This document shows positions 43,804 to 52,814 of a DNA stretch of 59,954 nt, piece by piece. The notes below the pieces were generated by a model, which saw only the letters and a program-made list of their open reading frames with translations, was not told the DNA's origin and searched no databases. How positions within the stretch are numbered: the stretch's first letter is position 1; each line of letters starts with the position of its first letter. The stretch comes from Candidatus Segatella intestinihominis. Lineage in GTDB: Bacteria > Bacteroidota > Bacteroidia > Bacteroidales > Bacteroidaceae. The stretch covers positions 1-59,954 of the forward strand of contig URLG01000008.1 in NCBI GenBank assembly GCA_900548535.1, in the 5' to 3' direction. Both the position numbers and the translations under genes were made by a program.

Positions 43804-45417
43804 ATGAGAATAAAATATGGTGGCAGATGGCTCCTGACCCTAGTATTCCTATTGGTGATTCATTCGTTGGTCTCGGCTCAAAAGGCTGGGACGGGGGAGT
43901 ATTTCTATACACTCAATACCCAGCATGGACTTTCTGACAACAACATCTTGCAGATGATGCAGTTGCCTGATGGTAAGATTGTGGTGAAGACGCAGCGTGG
44001 CATCAATCTTTATGATGACTCTCATTTCCGCTTTCTTCCTTTGAACCCAAAAGAGGCACAGGAGATTAGGGGATATAAGGGACAATCGCATCTCTATGTG
44101 GATGGCAAGAATCGCCTTTGGGTCAAGGATTATCAAGAGGTGTATGCCATCGACTTGCATTCATTCCGTCTTATTTCCCATCCGTTGGATTCGCTTGCCT
44201 CTCAATCTATAGAGGATGTTTTTGTAGATAGCAAGCATGAGGTTTGGGTGTTCATGAACCATACCTCGAATCCAACTGCGAATAAAACATTGGTGAATCC
44301 TCAATCTCAATTGCGTCTGGCGCTCAATCCAGTTTGGGGAGAACTGCAAGATATGGATGTGGATGACAGCCACGTCTATGCCTTTTGTGCCAAAGGTGTA
44401 GTAGCTGCCTATTCTATGGATGGCAAACTCGCCTATGTGCAACATGCCTATGGCAAGAATGATATAGAAAAATATGCCGCCACCTCTTTGGTGGTAAAAA
44501 CCCTTGGTGGACAGTTCTATCAGATAAGAACGGGCGGCAATCATCATTCGGTATTCTTGCATTTCGATCCGAACACCCGAAAGTATCAGTCTGTCTATAC
44601 TTGCGACTACATTCTCCATACCCTCAATATGTCTTCCGATCGACAAGCCTTGATTAGTAGTCAACATGGCTATCTAATGTTTGATTTCAAAGTGAGCAAC
44701 CTGCCTCAAGAGGTAAGGGAACTTGCCTTACCAGATGGCACATCGCTCGTTACGGGCATTAATACAGTGTATCGTGACCATGACGGAGGAATCTGGTTGG
44801 GCACTTACAAGGATGGCCTCATCTATGTGTCTCCATTATTGGGCTTGTTTTTTACCATCGACAAGCCATGGTGGCAGGGAGAGTGGGGTATTGGTTTGCT
44901 CATAGTGATTCTTCTATATTTTGTGGTAGCATTATTCATTATCTTCTATCGCAAAAAGAAAAAAGTTCAAGATGCCTCTCGCCCAGAAGAAGTATCCAGT
45001 CAGATACCTATGGCCTCTCCTGAAGAAATCTCAAGCCGGAATCTTTTTGTCTCTTCTGAAGAGTCTTTATTGTCTCCAGAAGCAGAGTCTTCTCCTTCTG
45101 ATGACTTTAGAAATAAACTTATAGCTCTCATCGAGCAGCATCTTTCAGAGAGTGACTACGGGGTGGAACAATTGGCTAAAGACTTGTGTATGGAACGTAC
45201 AGGTTTGTACAAGAAGTTGAAGACATTGACTGATGAATCTCCCATTAGCTTGATTAGAAAAGTGCGATTGGAGAAAGCGGCAGAAATGCTGAAATCATCT
45301 GCAAATGATGCTATGACCGTGAATGAAATAGCCGAACGAACTGGTTTTGCCTCTCCTAGCTACTTCACTAAGTGTTTCAAGGCAAAATATGGTGTAAAGC
45401 CGTCAGAATACCGATAA
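43804..45417 (+). CDS. Membrane-spanning AraC-type regulator with periplasmic propeller, no kinase
   Basis: The 537-aa protein has an N-terminal signal/anchor (LLTLVFLLVIHSLVSAQ), a periplasmic region with reg_prop-like repeats (TQHGLSDNNILQMMQLPDGK, VDGKNRLWVKDY, DHDGGIWLGTYKDGLIYV), a single transmembrane helix (about 360-382), a basic stop-transfer and a low-complexity Ser/Glu linker, and a C-terminal AraC helix-turn-helix (about 440-537). It resembles an HTCS reduced to one component: HisKA, ATPase and receiver are absent, and the periplasmic part is about half the usual size. It stands 117 nt upstream of the GH31 gene and probably regulates it. Confidence 0.8.
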   Translation: MRIKYGGRWLLTLVFLLVIHSLVSAQKAGTGEYFYTLNTQHGLSDNNILQMMQLPDGKIVVKTQRGINLYDDSHFRFLPLNPKEAQEIRGYKGQSHLYVDGKNRLWVKDYQEVYAIDLHSFRLISHPLDSLASQSIEDVFVDSKHEVWVFMNHTSNPTANKTLVNPQSQLRLALNPVWGELQDMDVDDSHVYAFCAKGVVAAYSMDGKLAYVQHAYGKNDIEKYAATSLVVKTLGGQFYQIRTGGNHHSVFLHFDPNTRKYQSVYTCDYILHTLNMSSDRQALISSQHGYLMFDFKVSNLPQEVRELALPDGTSLVTGINTVYRDHDGGIWLGTYKDGLIYVSPLLGLFFTIDKPWWQGEWGIGLLIVILLYFVVALFIIFYRKKKKVQDASRPEEVSSQIPMASPEEISSRNLFVSSEESLLSPEAESSPSDDFRNKLIALIEQHLSESDYGVEQLAKDLCMERTGLYKKLKTLTDESPISLIRKVRLEKAAEMLKSSANDAMTVNEIAERTGFASPSYFTKCFKAKYGVKPSEYR

Positions 45418-45487
45418 ATAGGGCGTTTTTCAACATTTCTTTTATTTCTATCTTCATTTGTTTTATGTCCATTTCGCACAAAAATTC

Positions 45488-45495
45488 TACCTTTG
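45488..45495 (+). promoter_or_regulatory. -7 box TACCTTTG for the GH31 gene
   Basis: It matches TAnnTTTG, is followed by CAGC, and lies 39 nt before the ATG at 45535. Confidence 0.55.
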
Positions 45496-45534
45496 CAGCA
45501 TCAAAAACAACAACTAATAATAAATTACAAAAAT

Positions 45535-47997
45535 ATGGTTAAAAAACTAATGATGCTATCGCTCTTGTTGTTCACCGTGGTGGGAACAATGAGTGCCAAA
45601 CAGGAGAATGCGGCGACCCAACAAGTGGGCAACCTGCAAGTGAAGGTGGAGTTTTATTCGCCTTCCATCGTACGTGTATTAAAGACTGAGGTGGGAAGTA
45701 AAGCGAATAAAAAAAGCTATTCCGTTATCTTGAAACCTGAGCAGATGAAGAACCTCAAGACGGTGAAGACTGCCGATGGCTATGAGATTTCATCGCCTTA
45801 TATCAAGGTGAATTTCAACAGTCAGACTGGTGAAATTCGTTTCTTCGATGCCCAAGGCAATGCGTTGCTCTCCGATACCAAGACTACCTTGGAAAAGAGA
45901 AGTGATGAGGCCAACAAGGGCAAATGGCGCATCAAGCAAACCTTCCTCCTCGACAAGGATGAGGCTGTGTATGGCTTGGGACAGCTCCGTGATACCCACA
46001 TGAATCAGCGTGGTCGTCATATCACTCTTTGGAATAATAATACCTTTATCGCCATCCCTTATTTTACCAGCGAGAAAGGCTATGGTCTCTATTGGGACAA
46101 TGCAGGCAAAACCTATTATGACGATGATGCCCAGGGTACTTCCTTTACCAGCGAGGTGGGCACGGCTTCTGATTATTACTTCATGTATAAGGACGGCACA
46201 CAGGATGGTGTTATTGCCAGCATCCGTGAATTGACAGGTCAGGCTACAATGTTCCCTCTCTGGGCGATGGGGTACTGGCAGTGTCGTGAACGCTATAAGA
46301 CCAGTGATGAGTTGGCGGGCGTGCTTGACAAATATCGTGAACTGAAGATTCCTACAGATGCCATCGTGCAGGATTGGCAGTATTGGGGCTGTGACTCCAA
46401 CTGGAATGCGATGCGATTCATGAATCCTTACTATATTAATAAGGTGGGCGACCCTGCTTGGGATAAGTATCTGCCAAAGGATATGCGCAAGATGAAGGCG
46501 CAGGCTACCCCTCGATTGAAGAATCCTCAGGAGATGGTGGACTATGTGCACAAGAACAATGCTCATCTGATGATCACCATTTGGCCAGACTTCGGTCCTT
46601 GGACAGATCAGTACAAGGAGTTGGAAAAGATGAATGCCCTCTTGCCTTTCGATACATGGCCACAGAAGGTAAGTGCCAAGGTATATGATGTATATAATCC
46701 GAAGGCTCGTGACCTTTATTGGCGTTATCTCACCAATCTCTATAACATGGGCTTCGATGCTTGGTGGACGGATTCCACAGAGCCAGACCATTTCGAAAAG
46801 GCTGGCGATGAGAACTATCAGACTTATGATGGTTCGTGGCTCAGCGTGAAGAATGCCTTCTCCTTGCTCCATAACAAGAGTATCTATGAGCATCAGCGTG
46901 CGATGAAAGGCAATGAGAAACGTTCGCTTCAGATGACCCGCAGTGGCTATTTCGGAATCCAGCATTATGGCACTTTCTCTTGGAGTGGTGATATTACTGC
47001 CAGTTGGCAGGAGATGAAGCAGCAGATACCTTCGGGCTTGAACTATACCCTCTGTGGCATCCCATTCTGGAATACAGACTTGGGTGGTTTCTTCTATTGG
47101 GAGTATCAGCAGAGCCCAAGGAATCCAGCCCTCCAGGAGTTGCAGACCCGTTGGATGCAGTGGGGGACCTTCATGCCATTGATGCGCAACCACTGTTCTT
47201 CGCCAATGGTGAGCGAACTGTATGAGTTTGGTAAGCATGGCGACTGGTGTTATGATGCTATCGTCAAGGCCATCAAGTTGCGTTATCGTCTCTTGCCTTA
47301 TATCTATAGCACGATGGGCGACTGTGTGCAGCATAGCGGAAGCATGATGCGAGCCTTGGTGATGGACTATACTGCCGATAAGAAGGCTTCTCGTCTGAAT
47401 GATGAGTATCTCTTTGGTCGCAACATCTTGGTCAAGCCAGTTACCGACCCTCTTTATACCTGGAAGAGCAAGGATAAGAAGGGACATCTGATTTATCCTG
47501 ATGTTAAGCAGGCTGCTGCGCCAGTGAATGTCTATCTGCCAAAGGGCAACAAGTGGTTTGATTTCTGGGACAATACCCCGTATGAGGGTGGTCAGGACAT
47601 TCAGCGTCTTTGTCCTATCGACATCATGCCAGTATTTATAAAGGCTGGTACCATCTTGCCATTTGGTCCTGATGTGCAATACAGTAATGAGAAACCTTGG
47701 GATGAGTTGGAAATCAGAGTTTATCCGGGAGCCAATGGCGAGTTTACCCTTTATGAGGATGAGGGCAACAACTACAATTATGAGAAGGGCAAGTTCTCTG
47801 AAATCAAGTTCTCTTGGGATGAGGCTAGCCATCAGCTTACCATCGCTCCTCGCAAGGGCAGTTTCAAGGGCATGTTAGCAAGCCGCAAGTTCCACGTCGT
47901 ATTGGTAGGTGAGAACAGTGGTGGTGGCAATCTGCCGATGAAGGCTACTAAGACCGTGGATTATAACGGAAAGAAGCAAGTTCAAGTTCAGTTGTAA
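45535..47997 (+). CDS. GH31-family alpha-glycosidase (alpha-glucosidase or alpha-xylosidase)
   Basis: The 820-aa protein has a signal peptide (MVKKLMMLSLLLFTVVGTMSA), an N-terminal mutarotase-like beta-sandwich, and a GH31 barrel. The nucleophile is Asp413 in FDAWWTDSTEP and the acid/base Asp486 in SWSGDITASW. WPDFGPWTDQYKEL and GYWQCRERYKT are further family segments. GH31 includes alpha-glucosidases, alpha-xylosidases and others; the specificity cannot be fixed here. I placed the start at 45535, since the signal peptide and promoter spacing fit, not at an in-frame upstream codon. The gene follows a one-component propeller-AraC regulator and ends at a terminator shared with the convergent cupin gene. 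Confidence 0.85.
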   Translation: MVKKLMMLSLLLFTVVGTMSAKQENAATQQVGNLQVKVEFYSPSIVRVLKTEVGSKANKKSYSVILKPEQMKNLKTVKTADGYEISSPYIKVNFNSQTGEIRFFDAQGNALLSDTKTTLEKRSDEANKGKWRIKQTFLLDKDEAVYGLGQLRDTHMNQRGRHITLWNNNTFIAIPYFTSEKGYGLYWDNAGKTYYDDDAQGTSFTSEVGTASDYYFMYKDGTQDGVIASIRELTGQATMFPLWAMGYWQCRERYKTSDELAGVLDKYRELKIPTDAIVQDWQYWGCDSNWNAMRFMNPYYINKVGDPAWDKYLPKDMRKMKAQATPRLKNPQEMVDYVHKNNAHLMITIWPDFGPWTDQYKELEKMNALLPFDTWPQKVSAKVYDVYNPKARDLYWRYLTNLYNMGFDAWWTDSTEPDHFEKAGDENYQTYDGSWLSVKNAFSLLHNKSIYEHQRAMKGNEKRSLQMTRSGYFGIQHYGTFSWSGDITASWQEMKQQIPSGLNYTLCGIPFWNTDLGGFFYWEYQQSPRNPALQELQTRWMQWGTFMPLMRNHCSSPMVSELYEFGKHGDWCYDAIVKAIKLRYRLLPYIYSTMGDCVQHSGSMMRALVMDYTADKKASRLNDEYLFGRNILVKPVTDPLYTWKSKDKKGHLIYPDVKQAAAPVNVYLPKGNKWFDFWDNTPYEGGQDIQRLCPIDIMPVFIKAGTILPFGPDVQYSNEKPWDELEIRVYPGANGEFTLYEDEGNNYNYEKGKFSEIKFSWDEASHQLTIAPRKGSFKGMLASRKFHVVLVGENSGGGNLPMKATKTVDYNGKKQVQVQL

Positions 47998-48023
47998 TAG
48001 AACGAAACAAATGTTATCATAAA

Positions 48024-48060
48024 AAAGTGGCATATCTCGCAAGGATGTGCCACTTTCTTT
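48024..48060. terminator. Terminator between GH31 and cupin genes
   Basis: AAAGTGGCA (48024-48032) pairs with TGCCACTTT (48048-48056), with T-runs on both strands, so it can act in both directions. Confidence 0.75.
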
Positions 48061-48065
48061 ATTTT

Positions 48066-48514
48066 TTACCAGTTTACTTTCTCGTTCAAGATAACGCCAT
48101 CTGTTGCATCATCGGCAGTGAATGTCTCACCACGATACTGTACGCAGAGCATCAAGAGAGGTTCTGTGCCATTGTTACGAACAGAGCGGCGACCTGCAGG
48201 TGCTACTCTTACTACGCTGCCCTCGCTAACAGGGAATACCTCGCCATCTACCTGGAACTCGCCCTTGCCACTCAAGAAGAAGTAGAGCTCCTCATGGTTC
48301 TTGTGGGTGTGAAGGAAGCCAGTCTCTGTGCCAGGAGCAAAACTCTGGAATGAGAACTCACCGCCAGTGGCATTAACAGCCTGACCGCCAAACACCTTGC
48401 CATGGATAGTAACCTCAGGACCCAACTGGAGAGTATAGTCCTTGATCTCATTCACTTGCCGAATTCTACAGCTGTAAAGTTAGCTGCCTTAGTGATAATC
48501 TTTGATTCTTTCAT
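48066..48514 (-). pseudogene. Cupin-domain protein with single-base frameshift
   Basis: The start at 48514 encodes MKESKIITKAANFTAVEFGK and then meets a TGA. The cupin continues in another frame from 48455, NEIKDYTLQLGPEVTIHGKV, with metal-binding motif HTHKNHEELYFFL and a later conserved PAGRRSVRN. Inserting one base after AAGTG (TGA to TGG A) would restore one 149-residue frame. The 129-residue part beginning at GTG 48455 holds the complete cupin barrel, so a shortened product might still fold. The -7 box is TACTTTTG at 48562-48569 (minus). The gene is divergent from the MBL remnant. Confidence 0.65.
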
Positions 48515-48611
48515 CTTGTTCTAATGTTTTTATTTGTTATACTTATTTTTGTTTTCGTTTGCAAAAGTACTACAAAAAATCCATCCCCACAAGAAGGCAC
48601 CAATAGGTAAG

Positions 48612-48633
48612 ATAGTTACTTCGAGGTAACTAT
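48612..48633. promoter_or_regulatory. Palindromic operator candidate between the cupin and MBL genes
   Basis: ATAGTTAC and GTAACTAT form perfect 8-bp arms around TTCGAG, midway between the -7 boxes at 48562-48569 (minus) and 48713-48720 (plus). GTTAGTTAC in the plus promoter repeats a half-site. It could be the binding site of the HxlR regulator encoded at 49104. Confidence 0.45.
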
Positions 48634-48712
48634 TGCTGATATAGAGCAAGATGAAAAATCGAAGTTTAACCAACATTAACGAAGGATATTTGGAGATAAA
48701 CGGAAAGTTAGT

Positions 48713-48720
48713 TACTTTTG
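48713..48720 (+). promoter_or_regulatory. -7 box TACTTTTG upstream of the MBL remnant and HxlR
   Basis: It matches TAnnTTTG and overlaps a GTTAC half-site. It is the only clear promoter upstream of the HxlR gene, so the remnant may persist as its leader. Confidence 0.5.
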
Positions 48721-48794
48721 TAGCCTAATATTGATAATGAAAGAATTAGGGATAAAATAATAGACTCATTAAATAAAATATCAGACTCATTCAT

Positions 48795-49073
48795 ATGAAT
48801 AAGATAACAATGCTGGGTACCTGAAATGCGACCGTATCAGGAATCTATAATACTTGTTTCTTGCTGGATACTCCAAACATCAAGCTGATGGTGGATGCTG
48901 GAGGTGGCAATGGTGTGCTGGAACAGTTGAAGAAGGTAGGCGTAGGTATCGCTGACTATCATACGGAGGAGAAAACCAACGCCACTCGCAAGGCTACTTA
49001 CACCCAGGAGGCTGCCGAAAACTTCAAAGGCAGAATCGTGGTACCAGATGATTTGGAGGAGATTGAACTATAA
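48795..49073 (+). pseudogene. MBL-fold metallo-hydrolase remnant with stop codon and internal deletion
   Basis: The single frame reads MNKITMLGT, stop, NATVSGIYNTCFLLDTPNIK, LMVDAGGGNGVLEQLKKVG, then jumps to YHTEEKTNATRKATYTQEAA and ends VVPDDLEEIEL. The two parts match the beginning and the end of an MBL-fold hydrolase of about 270 residues. The middle, including the HxHxDH metal site, about 180 residues, is missing. The GTGNA segment is altered by a TGA in place of a Gly codon. The gene therefore cannot make an active enzyme. It precedes HxlR by 30 nt. Confidence 0.75.
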
Positions 49074-49103
49074 ATAATGAGGTGGTAGAACTATAAAGAA
49101 TAA

Positions 49104-49478
49104 ATGACAATGGCAAAAGCAATAAAAGAACCGATATTTCCAGAGTGTCCTATTCGCAGTGTGTTGGCTCGCATTTGCGACAAGTGGTCGATGCTCGTCA
49201 TCTTCATGTTGGAGAAGCATCAGGAGGAGCCCGTTCGCTTCAATGCTCTGCGCAGACTGATTCCCGACATCTCGCAGAAGATGCTCACCAGTACCCTGCG
49301 TACTTTGGAGGAGGATGGTTTGATTAATCGTCAGGTATATGCCGAAGTACCACCAAGAGTAGAGTATTCTCTTACCCCTCGTGCCCATTCCCTGATACCT
49401 ATCGTGGATAATCTTGTGGATTGGGCAGCCGATAACATGGCGGCTATCTTGAAGGATAGGGAGAAGAAAGCAAGCTAA
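49104..49478 (+). CDS. HxlR-family transcriptional regulator
   Basis: The 124-aa protein is a winged-helix regulator of the HxlR type: CPIRSVLARICDKWSMLVIFML at the start, then FNALRRLIPDISQKMLTSTLRTLEEDGLI (recognition helix region) and VEYSLTPRAHSLIPIVDNLVDWA. The Cys in CPIR is the conserved position used for redox or electrophile sensing in some members. It is intact although its neighbours on both sides are broken. It could bind the palindrome at 48612-48633. An alternative start lies two codons downstream (49110). Confidence 0.85.
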   Translation: MTMAKAIKEPIFPECPIRSVLARICDKWSMLVIFMLEKHQEEPVRFNALRRLIPDISQKMLTSTLRTLEEDGLINRQVYAEVPPRVEYSLTPRAHSLIPIVDNLVDWAADNMAAILKDREKKAS

Positions 49479-49486
49479 ATAGATTT

Positions 49487-50157
49487 TTATCTTTTTTCCC
49501 TCAGCCTCTTGCACAATGGCAGGGTGAGCAGGAGGCAGAGGAGGGCACCCAGTACCATGATGATGCTCGATGTAATCTCAATGGTTCAGTCACGATAGGA
49601 CTGGAGATGGCTCCTGCCACGAAGCCTGATGTACCGAAGATGGCACTGGCAAGCAACAGTCCAAATACGCCTTGCCAAGAAGTGAAACCTGCCATCAGTC
49701 CACCTATCACTGGTGCGCAGACAGGAGCGATGCCATTGATGGAGCCTAAGATAGCCATGAAGTTGGCGAGTTCCTTGCCGCTAAACATATCCATGCTCAT
49801 GCTCTTGGAGATGACGATGCCGCCTGCACCCGCCAAACCTTGGAAGATGCGCATGAGATTGAAAATATAGATGTTAGGGGCGATGATGCAAAGCACTGAG
49901 GCGATGGCAAACATCGGCATGGCCCCCACGAGGATTTTCTTTCTGCCAAACTTATCTGTCAGAGGACCAATGAATACCTGTCCCGCTGCCAATCCTATCA
50001 TTCCCGTGGTGAGGCTGAGCGAAGCCAAGGCAGGGGAAGTATGGAAAAACTCCGACATCTCTGGCAGTACAGGTAGATAAAAGTCGGTGACAAACGGACC
50101 GAAAGCTGTCAACATTCCCAAGGTCGCTGGGATAAAAACTCCTATTTTCTTCTTCAT
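49487..50157 (-). pseudogene. Bcr/CflA-type MFS drug exporter, internally deleted and frameshifted
   Basis: From 50157 the frame encodes six membrane segments of a Bcr/CflA-like exporter (FIPATLGMLTAFGPFVTDFY, GQVFIGPLTDKFGRKKILVG), then reaches GFVAGAISSPIV, which in relatives belongs to a late segment. Shortly after, the frame shifts. The native C-terminus continues in another frame as TSSIIMVLGALLCLLLTLPL followed by CKRLREKR and a stop at 49487. About 140 residues between helices 6 and 10 are missing, and at least one base is lost near 49575. The readable product of 218 residues ends in a foreign Cys/Ser-rich tail. It is convergent with HxlR. Confidence 0.7.
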
Positions 50158-50389
50158 GAATATGATGCTTTAATACCTATTATAATATATAGACTTATAC
50201 CTATTTATATATGTGCTTTGCATCTGCTTATCGCAAATGCGGTGCAATATTACCACAAATGTTTGGGGGCAGCAAACATATTAACTATCTTTATGCAAGT
50301 ATATCATTTCATGGAAGAAACTTACCCAATGTTTCGTTTTTTGCAAAAAATAGAAAGAATTTATTAAACCAAGAGAGCCCGAATTGTAG

Positions 50390-50397
50390 TATCTTTG
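50390..50397 (+). promoter_or_regulatory. -7 box TATCTTTG for aspA
   Basis: It matches TAnnTTTG, is followed by CACC, and lies 50 nt before the ATG. The rest of 50158-50447 contains no gene. Confidence 0.55.
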
Positions 50398-50447
50398 CAC
50401 CGTGATTCAGAAACAATATTTATAAACAAATAAAAACAGATATAATT

Positions 50448-51866
50448 ATGACTGACGAAAAAAAATATAGAGTAGAGTCTGACCTCTTAGGCGAACTCAA
50501 GGTTCCTGCTGATGCACTGTATGGTGTACAGACACAGCGTGGTATCAATAATTATCATATCTCACGCAAGACGATGGTTGATAATCCTGACTTCATCATC
50601 GCCATCGCTTACGTGAAGTTGGCTGCCATCGAGACCAACCATTCATTGGGTGTTATCAATGACGAGATTTCGGGTGCTATCTCTCAGGCTTGCCGTGAAA
50701 TTATCGACGGAAAATGGCATGAGAATTTCCCTATCGACATGGTGCAGGGTGGTGCTGGAACTTCTGTCAATATGAATGCCAATGAGGTGATTGCCAACCG
50801 TGCCTTGGAAATCTTGGGGCATGCGAAGGGTGATTATCAGTATTGCTCACCTAACGACCATTGCAACTGTGGCCAGAGTACCAATGATGTTTATCCTACC
50901 TCTATCCGCCTGGCTCTTATCCGTATGAACGCTCACTTGATAGGTGCTCTGACCGGACTCATCAGTGCCTTCAGATATAAGGCTGAGGAGTATGCCGATG
51001 CCATCAAGATGGGACGTACCCAGCTACAGGATGCCGTGCCAATGACTGTGGGGCAGGAGTTTAATGCATACGCCAACAACTTGGAGGAGGAAATCCTCAA
51101 CTTGGAGCGCAACGTGAAACTTTTGCACGAAATCAATATGGGTGGTACTGCCATCGGTACAGGTTTGAATGCCGTGCCTGGTTTTGCCAAGCTTTGTGCA
51201 GCCAACCTGAGCAAGCTTACTGGCGAGAACTTTGTTACTGCCACCGACCTCGTGGAGGCTACTCCTGATACCGGTGCTTACGTGAGCTATTCATCAGCAT
51301 TGAAGCGTCTGGCGGTTAAGCTCTCTAAGATTTGCAACGACTTGCGCTTGATGGCATCTGGCCCTCGTTGTGGATTGAACGAAATCAATCTGCCTCCTAA
51401 GGCTCCTGGTTCTTCTATCATGCCGGGCAAGGTAAATCCAGTTATCCCAGAGGTAACCAATCAGGTTTGCTTCAAGGTCATCGGCAATGATACTACCGTC
51501 AGCTTTGCGGCAGAGGCTGGTCAGTTGGAGCTGAATGTGATGGAACCAATCATCACCGAGAGCCTCTTCGAGAGTTTGACATGGATGAAGAATGCCATCG
51601 AGACCCTTACCTCTGAGTGCATCCTGGGCATCACCGTAAACAAGGAGCGTTGCTATGAGATGGTGAAGAACAGCATCGGTATCGTGACCGCCCTCAATCC
51701 TATCATCGGCTACAAGAAGAGTACCCAGGTAGCGAAGGAGGCACATGCCTCAGGCCGTTCGGTATATGACATCGTGATAGAGCAGGGCATCATGAGCAAG
51801 GAAGAGCTCGACAAGGCGCTCGATCCTAAGGAGATGCTCCACTCACATAAGTTTACATTGAAGTAA
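50448..51866 (+). CDS. aspA: Aspartate ammonia-lyase
   Basis: The 472-aa cytoplasmic enzyme deaminates aspartate to fumarate, feeding the fumarate respiration typical of these anaerobes. The superfamily signature GSSIMPGKVNP is at residues 321-331. GGAGTSVNMNANEVIANRAL and GQSTNDVYPTSIR are the substrate-binding segments. NCGQSTND and the TATDLVEATPDTGAYV segment favour aspartase over fumarase. It is a single-gene unit with a -7 box at 50390-50397 and a terminator at 51893-51945. It is convergent with an AraC regulator gene. Confidence 0.9.
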   Translation: MTDEKKYRVESDLLGELKVPADALYGVQTQRGINNYHISRKTMVDNPDFIIAIAYVKLAAIETNHSLGVINDEISGAISQACREIIDGKWHENFPIDMVQGGAGTSVNMNANEVIANRALEILGHAKGDYQYCSPNDHCNCGQSTNDVYPTSIRLALIRMNAHLIGALTGLISAFRYKAEEYADAIKMGRTQLQDAVPMTVGQEFNAYANNLEEEILNLERNVKLLHEINMGGTAIGTGLNAVPGFAKLCAANLSKLTGENFVTATDLVEATPDTGAYVSYSSALKRLAVKLSKICNDLRLMASGPRCGLNEINLPPKAPGSSIMPGKVNPVIPEVTNQVCFKVIGNDTTVSFAAEAGQLELNVMEPIITESLFESLTWMKNAIETLTSECILGITVNKERCYEMVKNSIGIVTALNPIIGYKKSTQVAKEAHASGRSVYDIVIEQGIMSKEELDKALDPKEMLHSHKFTLK

Positions 51867-51892
51867 TTCTGAATCTATAATATTAACCTATG

Positions 51893-51945
51893 AAGCCTGC
51901 AACTGATTCTCATTATCTGGAGTATCAGCTTGCAGGTTTCACTTA
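51893..51945. terminator. Terminator between aspA and the AraC gene
   Basis: 51893-51906 pairs with 51925-51939 (CCTGCAA/TTGCAGG core, one bulge). It lies between the convergent genes. Confidence 0.6.
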
Positions 51946-51955
51946 TTTCATCCCC

Positions 51956-52810
51956 TTATTGATTCCGATAAGCCAATGGCGACATGCCGGAGCGTTGCTT
52001 AAAGAAATTGCTCATGGCGCTCTGGTCGCTAAAGCTGAGGCTGTCGGCTATTTCTCCCATTGTCATGTCCGATTGCTTCAAGAGATTGCATGTTTCCTTA
52101 TATACCAATGAGGTAACGTGGTCGTTGACTGTAGAGCCGCTTATCTCCTTGACAAGCCGAGAGAGATAAGCAGTGGAAACATTCAGCTTGTCGGCATAGA
52201 AACGAATCTGTCGCTCCTTGCGGAAATTGCGGTACAGATGATGCAGGAAAATCTCGTATACCTCCTTCTTGTGCCCCAGGTCGTGGGTGGCACTGCATTG
52301 CTCATAAGGCAACTCGTCGATGATGAGCTTGAGCACATTAAACATACTCTTGATCATCTCCACCTTATTAATATGTTGGTGGCGCACGATGTCTCTTACG
52401 AAATGGAAGATGTCGGTCACGCTCTTCAGCTTGTCGTCCGTTAGATGGAAGAGGGTGACTTTCTCGGCAAATTGCTCATCCACGAGAATGCATTCAGCCT
52501 CAAAGTCTTGGCTCATTTGGCAGATGGATGCCGTCTCTTGGGCGGTCATGATGAGGAAGTCGCCTGGTTTGAGCGATATGGCAGATTGGTCGTTCAGTTG
52601 TATCTGGCAGTTGCCTTGCAGGGTGATCATCAGTTTGGTGAAGAGCGTCCGCTCCCTTACCATCTTGTCAAAACCTCTATCGCTATTTTTAGAAAAGTGC
52701 ACGGAGTCATTGTCGCTCACCATGAGGTGGGCGGCGTATGCACCAAAGATATCATTCAGTTGATATTTGGCTGCAAATTCCGTGAGGTTATAAACGATAG
52801 TCTGCTTCAT
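51956..52810 (-). CDS. AraC-family transcriptional regulator
   Basis: The 284-aa cytoplasmic protein has an N-terminal cupin-like sensing region (LITLQGNCQIQLNDQSAISL-like, with SLKPGDFLIMT) and a C-terminal AraC helix-turn-helix (IRFYADKLNVSTAYLSRLVKEISGST and MGEIADSLSFSDQSAMSNFFKQ). I chose the ATG at 52810 (MKQTIVYNLTEF). A consensus -7 box at 52815-52822 lies only 4 nt before it, so the transcript may begin at or next to the ATG. Longer in-frame starts exist up to 52903 but would lie upstream of that promoter. The Nramp gene is divergent and a possible target. Confidence 0.85.
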   Translation of the reverse strand: MKQTIVYNLTEFAAKYQLNDIFGAYAAHLMVSDNDSVHFSKNSDRGFDKMVRERTLFTKLMITLQGNCQIQLNDQSAISLKPGDFLIMTAQETASICQMSQDFEAECILVDEQFAEKVTLFHLTDDKLKSVTDIFHFVRDIVRHQHINKVEMIKSMFNVLKLIIDELPYEQCSATHDLGHKKEVYEIFLHHLYRNFRKERQIRFYADKLNVSTAYLSRLVKEISGSTVNDHVTSLVYKETCNLLKQSDMTMGEIADSLSFSDQSAMSNFFKQRSGMSPLAYRNQ

Positions 52811-52814
52811 GGGG

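Noticed and set aside
45790..47832. Open frame of 680 codons on the minus strand
   Set aside because: It is antisense to GH31, whose catalytic motifs and signal peptide are clear. The product is a hydrophobic Ile/Leu/His-rich sequence typical of a shadow frame.
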